A stretch of 64,000 bases of DNA from an uncultured Clostridia bacterium (GTDB taxonomy: Bacteria; Bacillota; Clostridia; Christensenellales; Aristaeellaceae). A program made the position numbers and the translations under genes. The notes beneath the pieces are model-generated. The model saw nothing but the letters and a program-made list of their open reading frames with translations, had not been told where the DNA came from and did no database searches. The stretch lies in the NCBI GenBank assembly GCA_946408995.1, contig CAMJUL010000003.1:1-64000 (forward strand), written 5' to 3'. How positions within the stretch are numbered: position 1 is the first letter of the stretch; each line of letters opens with the position of its first letter. Below are positions 38,019-46,442 of the stretch, one piece after another.

Positions 38019-38858
38019 TCATTCCGGCCAGAAACGGCACAGGCGGAGGATCTCCTCCAGTGTCAGACTCTCCCCCCTTCTGAGGGGGTCGATCGCACAG
38101 CTGCCAAGCCATTCTTCCGCCTGCTGTTTGCTCATACCGAGGCAGGCCGCCGCATTATTGGCAAAGGTTTTTCGCCTCATGGAAAAAGCGGCGGAAGCCA
38201 CTTTCAAAAAGCGCTTTTCCAGGTCGAACTCTCCTTCGAAAGGCAGGGGGTGGTTTCTTTCAATGGTCACAAAGGCGCTGTCCACCTTGGGCGCAGGATC
38301 AAAGCAGGTCCTTGGGATTTCCCGAAGGATCCTGGCAGGCCCAAAATAGGCGCGCTGCAGGCTCAATAGGCAGTAGCCTTCATCGCCCGGGGACGCCACG
38401 ATCCGTTCCGCAGCTTCTTTTTGGACCATAATGTGGATCCCAAGAATCGGAAGATGGGAAAAAAACAGCTTCTGCAGCAGCTCCGTCGTCAGATAATACG
38501 GAATGTTTGCCACCACATGGAACGGCCCAAGGCTTTCCGTCCAATGATTCAGATCCATTTTCAGGATATTGTCATGCACAAGAAGAACATTCTCCCACTG
38601 CGCAGTAAAAACCTTCAGCAAGGGGATCAGCGTATCATCGATTTCGACCGTCAGGACCCGGGAGCATTTTTCCGCGAGGACTTTGGTCAGTGTTCCCATG
38701 CCGGTGCCGATCTCAAGCACCGCATCCTCCTTGCCGACCCCTGCAGCGTCTACAAGCGAGGATAGCAGCGCCTCATCAAAAATAAAATTCTGTCCGAGGC
38801 TTTTTTTCGCTTTATGGACATCCGATCCCAGTCCAACTCTTTGTTTTTTCCGGTTCAT
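38019..38858 (-). CDS. rsmA: 16S rRNA (adenine1518-N6/adenine1519-N6) dimethyltransferase
   Basis: This 279-residue KsgA-type enzyme dimethylates two adenines at the 3' end of 16S rRNA. It has KKSLGQNFIFDEALLSSLVDAA, SAM motif VLEIGTGMGTLTKVLAE, and the catalytic VANIPYYLTTELLQKLF (NIPY). AAGGA 8 nt upstream favours ATG 38858; two earlier in-frame ATGs lack spacing. It is the last gene of the yicC operon, 57 nt after rsgA; that gap holds a GGATGGC/GCCATCC hairpin with no U-tract. Confidence 0.96.
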   Translation of the reverse strand: MNRKKQRVGLGSDVHKAKKSLGQNFIFDEALLSSLVDAAGVGKEDAVLEIGTGMGTLTKVLAEKCSRVLTVEIDDTLIPLLKVFTAQWENVLLVHDNILKMDLNHWTESLGPFHVVANIPYYLTTELLQKLFFSHLPILGIHIMVQKEAAERIVASPGDEGYCLLSLQRAYFGPARILREIPRTCFDPAPKVDSAFVTIERNHPLPFEGEFDLEKRFLKVASAAFSMRRKTFANNAAACLGMSKQQAEEWLGSCAIDPLRRGESLTLEEILRLCRFWPE

Positions 38859-38915
38859 ACCTCTCATCCTTCGGCGTTCATGGCTTTTCGGATGGCATGA
38901 TGAGGCCATCCGGTC

Positions 38916-39800
38916 CTATTGATAACGGTTTTTCCATTTTTCCCTGCATTGCGACAAAAGTTCCCTGTAGCGTTCATATCTTCCGGGATCTATTTCCCCT
39001 TTCTCAAGCCGCGCACGCACTGCACAGCCGGGCTCCGTATCATGGCAGCAGCCTTCAAACCGGCAGGCCTCCCCCACGCTGCGAAACTCCGGATACCACT
39101 CCTGAAGGGTTTTGGGGTCCGTGCCCAGGTCGAGATCCAGCAGGCTGAATCCGGGCGTGTCAAAGACATGACAGGCTTCTATGGAAAACAATTCCGTATG
39201 CCTTGTGGTGTTTTTCCCGCGGGCAATTTTCGCGCTGATGTCTCCGGTCTTCGCCTGAAGGGAGAACAGCGCATTGAGCAACGTGGATTTTCCGACGCCG
39301 GACTGCCCGGAAAAGCAGGCGTATTCCCCTTTCAGCCGCGCTTTCAATCCATCCAGGCCCTCCCCGCTCACGGAAGATACCGGATACACCTCAGCGCCGG
39401 CATTGCGATAGGTGCTTTGCAATCGCCGCGCGGTCCGACCGTCATCCATCTCGCTCTTGGCGCTGACGAGGATCGCGGACATGTTCTGCATGCCAGCAAA
39501 AAGGAGTAATTTGTCCACCAGCAAAAGGTCTGCCTCGGGCACCGGCGCCACCGTGACGCACAGGAGAGAAACATTGGCCACCGGTGGTCTTTGAAAATGA
39601 TTGGTGCGGGGCAGGATCTCCTCAATCCATCCATGCTCGTCGCTGATCCGCCCGGGCGTAAACAGCACCCGGTCTCCCACAAGCGGCGTTATCCTTTCCC
39701 GCCGGAATTTTTTCTTCGCGCGAAGGACATATTCCTGTCCTTCTTCCGTTCTGGCCGTAAACAGGCCGCCCATGCCGCGGATCAGTCTGCCCTCATCCAT
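38916..39800 (-). CDS. rsgA: small ribosomal subunit biogenesis GTPase RsgA
   Basis: This 294-residue circularly permuted GTPase acts in 30S maturation. It has an N-terminal OB fold, G1 FSGQSGVGKSTL (about residue 170), G3 DTPGFS (about 215) and a C-terminal zinc knuckle CRFEGCCHDTEPGC (about 248-261). The G4 position, normally N/TKxD, reads AKSE (ILVSAKSEMDD, about 111), so guanine recognition may be altered. It lies after prkC, as is usual in Bacillota. Confidence 0.94.
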   Translation of the reverse strand: MDEGRLIRGMGGLFTARTEEGQEYVLRAKKKFRRERITPLVGDRVLFTPGRISDEHGWIEEILPRTNHFQRPPVANVSLLCVTVAPVPEADLLLVDKLLLFAGMQNMSAILVSAKSEMDDGRTARRLQSTYRNAGAEVYPVSSVSGEGLDGLKARLKGEYACFSGQSGVGKSTLLNALFSLQAKTGDISAKIARGKNTTRHTELFSIEACHVFDTPGFSLLDLDLGTDPKTLQEWYPEFRSVGEACRFEGCCHDTEPGCAVRARLEKGEIDPGRYERYRELLSQCREKWKNRYQ

Positions 39801-39833
39801 TTTATACCCATCCTGTTGCTCTGTCCTTGCGCA

Positions 39834-41522
39834 TTATTGGGCCGCCTCCCCTTCCGTCGGGGTTTCCGTCCGGTATACGCCCAATATGACCTGGATCCCG
39901 CTGTTTTGCATCACCGTGCTATTTGTTTCGAGAGACAGGTCCTTCCTGTCCAGGTACTGCTGGGTGGCGATCGTTCCATCGATCCCGGGGTTGCTGACGA
40001 AGATCTCCTTCACTTCCTTGATGGTGATTCCGGATTGGGTCATGCGCTCCTTTGCGCTTTCGAAATCCATTCCCGTCAGATCCTGAAGCAGCAGGCTTCC
40101 ACCGGAAAGCGTCACCTGCACGATCCCGTTTTCGCTTAGCATCTCGCCCGCCTTTGGAAACTGTTCCACCACAGAATCCCATGCTTCCCTGCTGACTGCC
40201 CTTTCGGACAGGATCAGCATGGCAAACCCGTGGCGGGTCAGGATTTCCTGCGCTTCCTCGGACGAATATCCACAGATATTTGGCACTTCCTGCTCTTGGG
40301 GGCCGGTGGACACCGAAAGGGCCACCGTCTCCCCCTTCCTCATGCGGGTGTTGTACTCGGGTGTCTGCAAGATCACGGTTCCGGCGGGTCTTTCGGCGTC
40401 GCTTGCCCGGGTAATATTGGTTTTCAGTCCCGCCCGCGCCACAAGACGTACTGCCTGTTCCTCCGTTTCATACAGGACATAGGGAACTTCGGTCATGTTC
40501 ACAATCAAGTCATAGGATTTATAAACACCCGCGCCAAGGAGAATCCCTGTCAGAAGGATGACGGCAGCCGTTATCGAATACCGGATCGCCCTTTCCCTCC
40601 GGTATTTCGACCTTTCAGACTGTTTTTGATCGACCTGAGAGATCATGGGGATCGGAAGATCATGGGTGGTCCCCATCCAATCGGCGCTCTGATGCATGGC
40701 TTTGTGCAGGTCCTGGGCCATTTCCAGTGCGCTTTGATACCGCAATTCGGGTTTCTTGTCCATGGCCTTGCTGACCACATGCTCCATGGCCGCAGAAATG
40801 CCGGGCACCAGCTTGCTGACCGGCACAGGCTCCCCGTTGACCTGAAGCATGGCAACGGCATAGGGCGTGCTGCCGTCAAAGGGAACCATCCCCGTCAGCA
40901 TTTCATAGAGCACGACCCCAACACTGTAAATATCGCTGGCCGCGGTCACCTCTTCCCCCCGGGCCTGCTCCGGAGAGAAATAATACACCGACCCCATGAC
41001 GCTTTCCTGCTCGACCGCTTTCCCGTCCTCCGCCATACGGGCAATGCCAAAGTCCGCCACTTTGATATGCCCTTCCGAATGGACAAGGATGTTCTGCGGT
41101 TTGATATCCCTATGAATAATGCCGTTCTGGTGCGCGTGCTGAAGCGCCGAAAGGATACGAATGGCGATCTGTCCGGCGATCTGCGGGGGAAGTCTTTTCT
41201 TCTCAACGATCACTTCCTTGAGGGTTTTCCCGCGGACATATTCCATGACCAGATAGCGCAGCCCATCCATCTGCCCCACGTCCAGAAGATTGACGATATT
41301 GTGGTGCGTCATTTTGCTGGCCGCCAAGGCCTCCCGGTCAAAGCGCTCAAGAAATTCCTTGTCGGTGGAATACTCCGGCCTGAGCAGCTTGACCGCGACA
41401 TCGTGTCCCGTCCTGTGGTCCACGGCGCGGTAAACCAGGGCCATGCCCCCTTTGCCGATAAACTCCCGAAGCTCATACCGGTTATCCAGTTTTAATCCGA
41501 TTTTTATTTCCGTCATGCTCAA
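39834..41522 (-). CDS. prkC: PASTA-domain serine/threonine protein kinase (PrkC/Stk1)
   Basis: This 562-residue membrane kinase senses cell-wall fragments. The kinase domain spans about 1-275: glycine loop IGKGGMALVY, VAVKLL lysine, HRDIKPQN catalytic loop at about 137, DFG in VADFGIARM, and the activation segment GSVYYFSPEQARGE. One membrane helix at about 318-340 (ITAAVILLTGILLGAGVY) is followed by three extracellular PASTA modules (about 350-545). It overlaps prpC by 4 nt (ATGA), so kinase and phosphatase are produced together. Confidence 0.96.
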   Translation of the reverse strand: MSMTEIKIGLKLDNRYELREFIGKGGMALVYRAVDHRTGHDVAVKLLRPEYSTDKEFLERFDREALAASKMTHHNIVNLLDVGQMDGLRYLVMEYVRGKTLKEVIVEKKRLPPQIAGQIAIRILSALQHAHQNGIIHRDIKPQNILVHSEGHIKVADFGIARMAEDGKAVEQESVMGSVYYFSPEQARGEEVTAASDIYSVGVVLYEMLTGMVPFDGSTPYAVAMLQVNGEPVPVSKLVPGISAAMEHVVSKAMDKKPELRYQSALEMAQDLHKAMHQSADWMGTTHDLPIPMISQVDQKQSERSKYRRERAIRYSITAAVILLTGILLGAGVYKSYDLIVNMTEVPYVLYETEEQAVRLVARAGLKTNITRASDAERPAGTVILQTPEYNTRMRKGETVALSVSTGPQEQEVPNICGYSSEEAQEILTRHGFAMLILSERAVSREAWDSVVEQFPKAGEMLSENGIVQVTLSGGSLLLQDLTGMDFESAKERMTQSGITIKEVKEIFVSNPGIDGTIATQQYLDRKDLSLETNSTVMQNSGIQVILGVYRTETPTEGEAAQ

Positions 41523-42211
41523 GCCTCCGCCAGCACCAGGGAGACGTTGTCTTTCCCTCCCCGGTCTAAGGCGGTCTGCATCAGACGCTCCGCGGCATAT
41601 TCCATCGGAAGACCGGCCAGGATGGTTTCAAGCTCTCTGTCTTCCAGGTATTCCGTCAATCCGTCCGAGCAGATCAGCCAAAGATCGGAACGCTTTTTCT
41701 CAAACCGCAGAATGTCCGCGGTCACCTCCCTGTCAGTGCCTACGGCACGGGTGATCATATTTCTGTAGGGGTGGATCCTGGCCTCCGCTTCCGTAATCGT
41801 GCCCTGCCGGACCAGTTCCGCCACCAAAGAATGGTCTTCCGTCATCTGCCGAAGGCGTCCGCCGCGCATCAGGTAAGCTCTGGAATCCCCAACATGACCG
41901 ATCAGCACGCTGTCGTCCGCTTCCCAAAGGACCGTCAGCGTAGTCCCCATGCCTTCCAGTTCCGGATTGTTCAATTGACGTTCAAATACGGCGCTGTTCG
42001 CCTCGGCAATGCCACTGCGCAGCATCCGCTCCGACGGTTTGCCGTTTTCAAGAAACGACGTCAGGGTCTGAACCGCCAGGGTACTCGCAATGTTGCCTCC
42101 TTTATGCCCGCCCATTCCATCCGCAACGCCGTAAAGGCCCCGGCCGAGAATGAGCGCATCCTGATTTGATGCCCTGACAAGCCCCACATCCGTCCTTGAA
42201 ACGATCTTCAT
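41519..42211 (-). CDS. prpC: PP2C-family serine/threonine phosphatase (PrpC/Stp1)
   Basis: This 230-residue PPM phosphatase opposes the adjacent kinase. It has VGLVRASNQDA, the metal-binding GVADGMGGHKGG, LIGHVGDSRAYLMRGG, and the C-terminal LICSDGLTEYL and GGKDNVSLVLAEA. All the metal-ligand aspartates are present. It overlaps rlmN upstream and prkC downstream by 4 nt each. Confidence 0.96.
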   Translation of the reverse strand: MKIVSRTDVGLVRASNQDALILGRGLYGVADGMGGHKGGNIASTLAVQTLTSFLENGKPSERMLRSGIAEANSAVFERQLNNPELEGMGTTLTVLWEADDSVLIGHVGDSRAYLMRGGRLRQMTEDHSLVAELVRQGTITEAEARIHPYRNMITRAVGTDREVTADILRFEKKRSDLWLICSDGLTEYLEDRELETILAGLPMEYAAERLMQTALDRGGKDNVSLVLAEA

Positions 42212-43248
42212 CTTGCTTCCTCCGCCAGGTATTTTTTCCTCAGCTGTCCGCAGGCTCCCTCAATGTCGTCCCCCATTTCCCTCCGACGGGTCGCCGAAAT
42301 GTGTTTCTGCTCCAAAACATCCAGAAAGTCCCTGATCTGTTGTTCGCTGACCCCTTCAAGATTTCTTTCGGGCACATCATTGAGCGGGATGACATTGACA
42401 TGGCACTGCATCCCGCGCAGCAGCGAGGCCAGCTGAAGGGCGTGCTCCCTGCCGGCGTTAACACCGCGGATCAGTGCATATTCAAAGATGATCCTCCTGC
42501 CGGTCTTTTCAAGGTAAAGTCTGCAGGCGTCCAGTACCTGGCGGATGCTGTACCTGTTGGCCACCGGCATCAGCTGTTTGCGGATCTCGTCGTTGGGCGC
42601 ATGGAGAGAAACCGACAGCGTTACGGGAAGTCCTTCTCCGGCAAAACGGATCATTTCCGGAACAAGCCCGCAGGTGGAGACGGAAATATGCCTTAGTCCA
42701 ATGCATCTCCCCTGTTCAAGACTGACCAGGCGGAGGAATCGGACCACCTGGTCGTAATTGTCGAAGGGTTCCCCGCTTCCCATCAGCACGATGTTGTGTA
42801 CTTTTCCCCCGTCTGCTTCCAAAAGGCGGTCCGCGCAGAGAACCTCCCCGAGCATTTCCCCTGAAGTGAGATTCCTGACACAGCCTTCCAATGTGCTGGC
42901 ACAGAACCTGCAGCCCATCTTGCAGCCCACCTGGGTCGAGATGCAAAGCGTATGCCCGTAGGAATACTTCATCAGCACCCCTTCAACACAGTTTCCGTCT
43001 CTCAAACGGTAAAGCATCTTTCGGGTCCCGTCCAGCTGTGACTGGCGGACCTGTTCAATGGCCGTCGGCTGATCCACGCATTGATCGGCCAGTTTCCGGC
43101 GCATTTCCTTTGGAAGAGCCGTCATTTCATCGAAGCAAAGCCCCTTGTGAAGGCCTTCAAAAACCTGTCTGGCCCGGAACGTTTTCTCCCCCTGGCCGGA
43201 CAGAAAGGTATTCAGTTCCTCTGGAAACAGGCCAAGCAGTTCCGTCAT
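42208..43248 (-). CDS. rlmN: dual-specificity 23S rRNA/tRNA adenine-C2 methyltransferase RlmN
   Basis: This 346-residue radical SAM enzyme methylates A2503 of 23S rRNA and A37 of some tRNAs. The cluster motif is CISTQVGCKMGCRFCAS (CxxxCxxC). The second catalytic Cys lies near the C-terminus in MGDDIEGACGQL, and NIVLMGSGEPFDNYD is present. GAGG 9 nt upstream supports ATG 43248; the ORF-track start one codon earlier is a TTG. It overlaps prpC by 4 nt. Confidence 0.96.
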   Translation of the reverse strand: MTELLGLFPEELNTFLSGQGEKTFRARQVFEGLHKGLCFDEMTALPKEMRRKLADQCVDQPTAIEQVRQSQLDGTRKMLYRLRDGNCVEGVLMKYSYGHTLCISTQVGCKMGCRFCASTLEGCVRNLTSGEMLGEVLCADRLLEADGGKVHNIVLMGSGEPFDNYDQVVRFLRLVSLEQGRCIGLRHISVSTCGLVPEMIRFAGEGLPVTLSVSLHAPNDEIRKQLMPVANRYSIRQVLDACRLYLEKTGRRIIFEYALIRGVNAGREHALQLASLLRGMQCHVNVIPLNDVPERNLEGVSEQQIRDFLDVLEQKHISATRRREMGDDIEGACGQLRKKYLAEEAR

Positions 43249-43303
43249 CAAACAGCCCTCTTCCGTTCATATTTGCGTCTCGTTCCGGAAAATGCGTCCC
43301 AGC

Positions 43304-44899
43304 TCATTTTCTGCGCATCCTGGCAATGAAGAAGCCGTCCAATCCGCCGTCCCGATGAGGCAGGATCTGCAAGCCAAAGGGCCCGCAATGGGACAGAAGC
43401 GTTTCCCCAAAGGAAGCCGGAAGCGTGTCAAGGCTGAATTCCGGATGGGTCTGAAGGAACTGCCGGATCCGGTTTTCGTTCTCTTCCTTCAGAAGACTGC
43501 AGGTCGAATAGACCAGGGTCCCGCCCCTGCGGACATATCTCGAACAGGTGTCAAGCAGCTTTTCCTGCAGGGCGGAGAGTTCCTCCACCTGCTCCGGGGT
43601 GACCTTGTATTTAATGTCCGGCTTATTGTCCATGACGCCAAGGCCGGTGCAGGGCGCGTCCAGCAGTACGGCGTCCATGCTGTCCTCCATGTCCTCCCTG
43701 AAAAGGGACGCGTCCCGAACCATCGGACGGACATTGTCCAGATGAAGGCGATGGCTCATGGCGCGGATCAGGGCAACGCGATGGTCGTGCACATCCCATG
43801 CATAGACCCTTCCGGATCCCTTCATGGCTTCAGCCATATACGCTGTCTTGCCGCCCGGTGCGGCGCAGCAGTCCAGTACCCGCTCACCCGGCCGGACCTG
43901 CACCGCCTCAGCGGCGAGCATGCTGCTGATCCCCTCAATGGAGAACCCGCCCTGGCTGTAATCGGCATCCCTGGAGATGTCCGCGGCGCCACGGACATAA
44001 AAGGCGTCCAGCCAGGGCGCTTTTTCGGTTTCCCAGACTTTTTTGTCCAATACCCGGGCTTTGAAATCAGAAGCGGACGCATACTGCATTTGATTTGGAC
44101 GGATCACCATTGGATGGGTCCCTCTGTACCCGCAGATCCGCTCCGCTTCTTCCTGGCCATACTCCTCCGCCAGCCTGACAGCCAGCCACTTTGGCACGGA
44201 GTACATCACCCGGACATATTCCACGGGGTCCGTTTCCCGTTCGGGCCATTTGAAATCCGAATCCAGTGCCCTGAAGATGTTCCTTGTGACAGCGTTGACA
44301 AGGCCCGTCATCCCCTCCAGGCCGCAATTGCGGGCAAGTCTGACCGCTTCATCGGCGATCGCGCTGTCCGGGACCCGGTCCATAAACAGCTTCTGAGCGA
44401 TCGCCATCCTCAGAATGTATATGATCTGCGGATTCAGATTGTCCTTGTCCTTCAAAAACTGATCCAGCACATAATCGATCCTGTACTGGTTTTCGATCAC
44501 TGCATGCGTCAGGCTGGTACAGAATCGTTTTTCAACCTGCGGCATGTGCTCTTTCTCAAAGCAGGCATCCAGTGCAAGGGAGATAAAAGCCTTATCCTCA
44601 TAGATCTGTCCGATCACCTTCAGTGCGGCCCGTCTGCCGGGACTCGGCAAAGCGTTTTTGTCCCTTGCCTGCTTTGCATTCGTTTCCTGAAAAGGCCGCT
44701 GTCTGGGGGGACGGTTTCCCCCCTGGCGCGGGGAGGAGGGGCCGTATTTCCCAGTGCGGGGCCCTTTTTGCGCCGCATGGCTACCCTGACGCTCCGATAC
44801 GGGCCGTCCGTTTCCGGAGGAATGCTGCCTGGTCCTCTCGTCATTTGTGCGGTGCATCCGTTTCCCGTCCTGTCTGTTGTCCTGATTCATGCCTGTCAT
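43304..44899 (-). CDS. rsmB: 16S rRNA (cytosine967-C5) methyltransferase RsmB with basic N-terminal extension
   Basis: This 531-residue protein has a NusB-like RNA-binding domain (about 85-215) followed by an NOL1/NOP2/Sun methyltransferase: SAM motif VLDCCAAPGGKTAYMAE, catalytic DAPCTGLGVM and YSTCSLLKEENE. Both cysteines of the class are present. The first 85 residues are an Arg/Gly/Gln/Ser-rich, low-complexity, strongly basic tail (SERQGSHAAQKGPRTGKYGP) that standard RsmB lacks. The start at 44899 overlaps the fmt stop as ATGA; ATG 44890 is an alternative. Confidence 0.92.
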   Translation of the reverse strand: MTGMNQDNRQDGKRMHRTNDERTRQHSSGNGRPVSERQGSHAAQKGPRTGKYGPSSPRQGGNRPPRQRPFQETNAKQARDKNALPSPGRRAALKVIGQIYEDKAFISLALDACFEKEHMPQVEKRFCTSLTHAVIENQYRIDYVLDQFLKDKDNLNPQIIYILRMAIAQKLFMDRVPDSAIADEAVRLARNCGLEGMTGLVNAVTRNIFRALDSDFKWPERETDPVEYVRVMYSVPKWLAVRLAEEYGQEEAERICGYRGTHPMVIRPNQMQYASASDFKARVLDKKVWETEKAPWLDAFYVRGAADISRDADYSQGGFSIEGISSMLAAEAVQVRPGERVLDCCAAPGGKTAYMAEAMKGSGRVYAWDVHDHRVALIRAMSHRLHLDNVRPMVRDASLFREDMEDSMDAVLLDAPCTGLGVMDNKPDIKYKVTPEQVEELSALQEKLLDTCSRYVRRGGTLVYSTCSLLKEENENRIRQFLQTHPEFSLDTLPASFGETLLSHCGPFGLQILPHRDGGLDGFFIARMRRK

Positions 44900-45828
44900 T
44901 CCCCCACCGTCTCAACGGTTATTTGATGTCCGCGAAGATAATCCCCGGCTTTCATGCGTTTTCCGCCTTTTGCCTGAAGAAGCGTGATCTCAAGTACGTC
45001 CCCGTCCCCAACGGCGATCAAAAACCCGTTCCTCGGGTCCGCCTTGAGAACCGTTCCGCTTTTCTTCTCGGTTTTTTTCCCTGTGCACGCCACACGCCAG
45101 ATTTTCAGAAGCTCTTCCCCCACCTGCAAGGTCGTTCCGGGCCAGGGATCCAACGCCCGGACACGGCATTCAATCTTTTCGGCAGGCAGTTCCAGCGGCA
45201 TGGGACTCAGGTCACGTGTCAGCTTCGGGTAATAGGACATTTTGCTTTCATCCTGCCGGATGCGGCTGCAGGTCCCCTTTTCCAATGCGTCCAGCGTACG
45301 GATCAAAAGCTGTGCGCCAACATCGGCGAGCCTCGCGGTCAGGGTTTCCGCAGTATCCTCCGGAGAGATCTCAAGGCGATCCTGCATCAAAATGTCCCCC
45401 GTATCGATGCCCTCATCCGTCAGCATGGTGGTTACGCCGGTCACCTTCCGGCCCTCCATCAGGCACCAGGAGACAGGACTGGACCCTCTGAATTCCGGAA
45501 GCAGGGAAGCGTGGACATTAACGGTGCCAAGCTTTGGGATCTCCAGAATCTCGCGGGACAGGATCTGGCCGAAGGCCGCGGTCACGCAGACCTCCGGATT
45601 CAGCGAGCGAAGCAATTCCACACTCTCCAGACGGATCCTTTTCGGCTGAAAAACCGGGATCCCTTTTTCCAGCGCCCATTTTTTGACCGGGGACAATTCA
45701 ATCCTGTTGCCTCTGCCGCTCGGCCTGTCCGGCTGCGTAAACACGCCAATCAGATCGTGCCCCGCCGCGGACAGCGCTTCCAGGGAAGGGACGGCATAAT
45801 CAGGCGTCCCCATAAATGCGATTCTCAT
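44896..45828 (-). CDS. fmt: methionyl-tRNA formyltransferase
   Basis: This 310-residue enzyme formylates initiator Met-tRNA. The N-terminal domain is RIAFMGTPDYAVPSLEAL with the folate-site HASLLPEFRGSSPVSWCLMEG (usually RGAAPI) and TDEGIDTGDIL. A C-terminal tRNA-binding domain starts at about 205. It lies next to def, which removes the same formyl group after translation. It overlaps rsmB by 4 nt. Confidence 0.96.
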   Translation of the reverse strand: MRIAFMGTPDYAVPSLEALSAAGHDLIGVFTQPDRPSGRGNRIELSPVKKWALEKGIPVFQPKRIRLESVELLRSLNPEVCVTAAFGQILSREILEIPKLGTVNVHASLLPEFRGSSPVSWCLMEGRKVTGVTTMLTDEGIDTGDILMQDRLEISPEDTAETLTARLADVGAQLLIRTLDALEKGTCSRIRQDESKMSYYPKLTRDLSPMPLELPAEKIECRVRALDPWPGTTLQVGEELLKIWRVACTGKKTEKKSGTVLKADPRNGFLIAVGDGDVLEITLLQAKGGKRMKAGDYLRGHQITVETVGE

Positions 45829-45888
45829 TCTTTCATCCTCCGCTGCTGCGGTCCAATTCGCATCGGTCGATCTTGGAACCGAAGGCGC

Positions 45889-46362
45889 TTACTCCTTCTG
45901 CTCCTCCTCGTCCTCCTCCAGGATCTCATGATCCATGATATCCACATACATCACGCCGTCCAGATGGTCCAGCTCATGACAGATGGCCCTTGCCAAAAGG
46001 CCTTCCCCGGTTTTTCTGAAAAGGTTTCCCTTGCGGTCCATCGCTTCCACGGTCACCTTGTTGGGCCTGACCACATACCCGCGTCTTCCCGGAACACTCA
46101 GGCAGCCTTCCGGTCCTGCCTGCTCGCCCTCCTTGGAAACAATGCGGGGGTTGACCAGTTCGATCAGCCCTTCCCCAACGTCGATCACCACGACTCTGCG
46201 CAAAATGCCCACCTGCGGGGCGGCCAGACCCACGCCGTCCGCCTTGTACATGGTCTCCGCCATGTCCCGCAGGAGCAGTGCAAGCCGCAGGTCGAATTTC
46301 TGGACGGGCTTGCAGGTTTTCCGAAGGTTTTCATCGCCAATCTTGAGTATTTTTCTGATCAT
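45889..46362 (-). CDS. def: peptide deformylase
   Basis: This 157-residue metalloenzyme removes N-formyl groups from nascent proteins. All three motifs are intact: GVGLAAPQVG, EGCLSVPG with the metal Cys, and HELDHLDG with the two metal His and the catalytic Glu. The C-terminus is an acidic tail (EILEEDEEEQKE). It is followed by fmt after 60 nt. Confidence 0.97.
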   Translation of the reverse strand: MIRKILKIGDENLRKTCKPVQKFDLRLALLLRDMAETMYKADGVGLAAPQVGILRRVVVIDVGEGLIELVNPRIVSKEGEQAGPEGCLSVPGRRGYVVRPNKVTVEAMDRKGNLFRKTGEGLLARAICHELDHLDGVMYVDIMDHEILEEDEEEQKE

Positions 46363-46442
46363 TTTTGGGATTGTCCTTTCAGTTTACGGCCGATCGTCTT
46401 TCGGAAAAGGCCGCTTGGGTTCTTTTGGTTTTGCTGCCGGGT

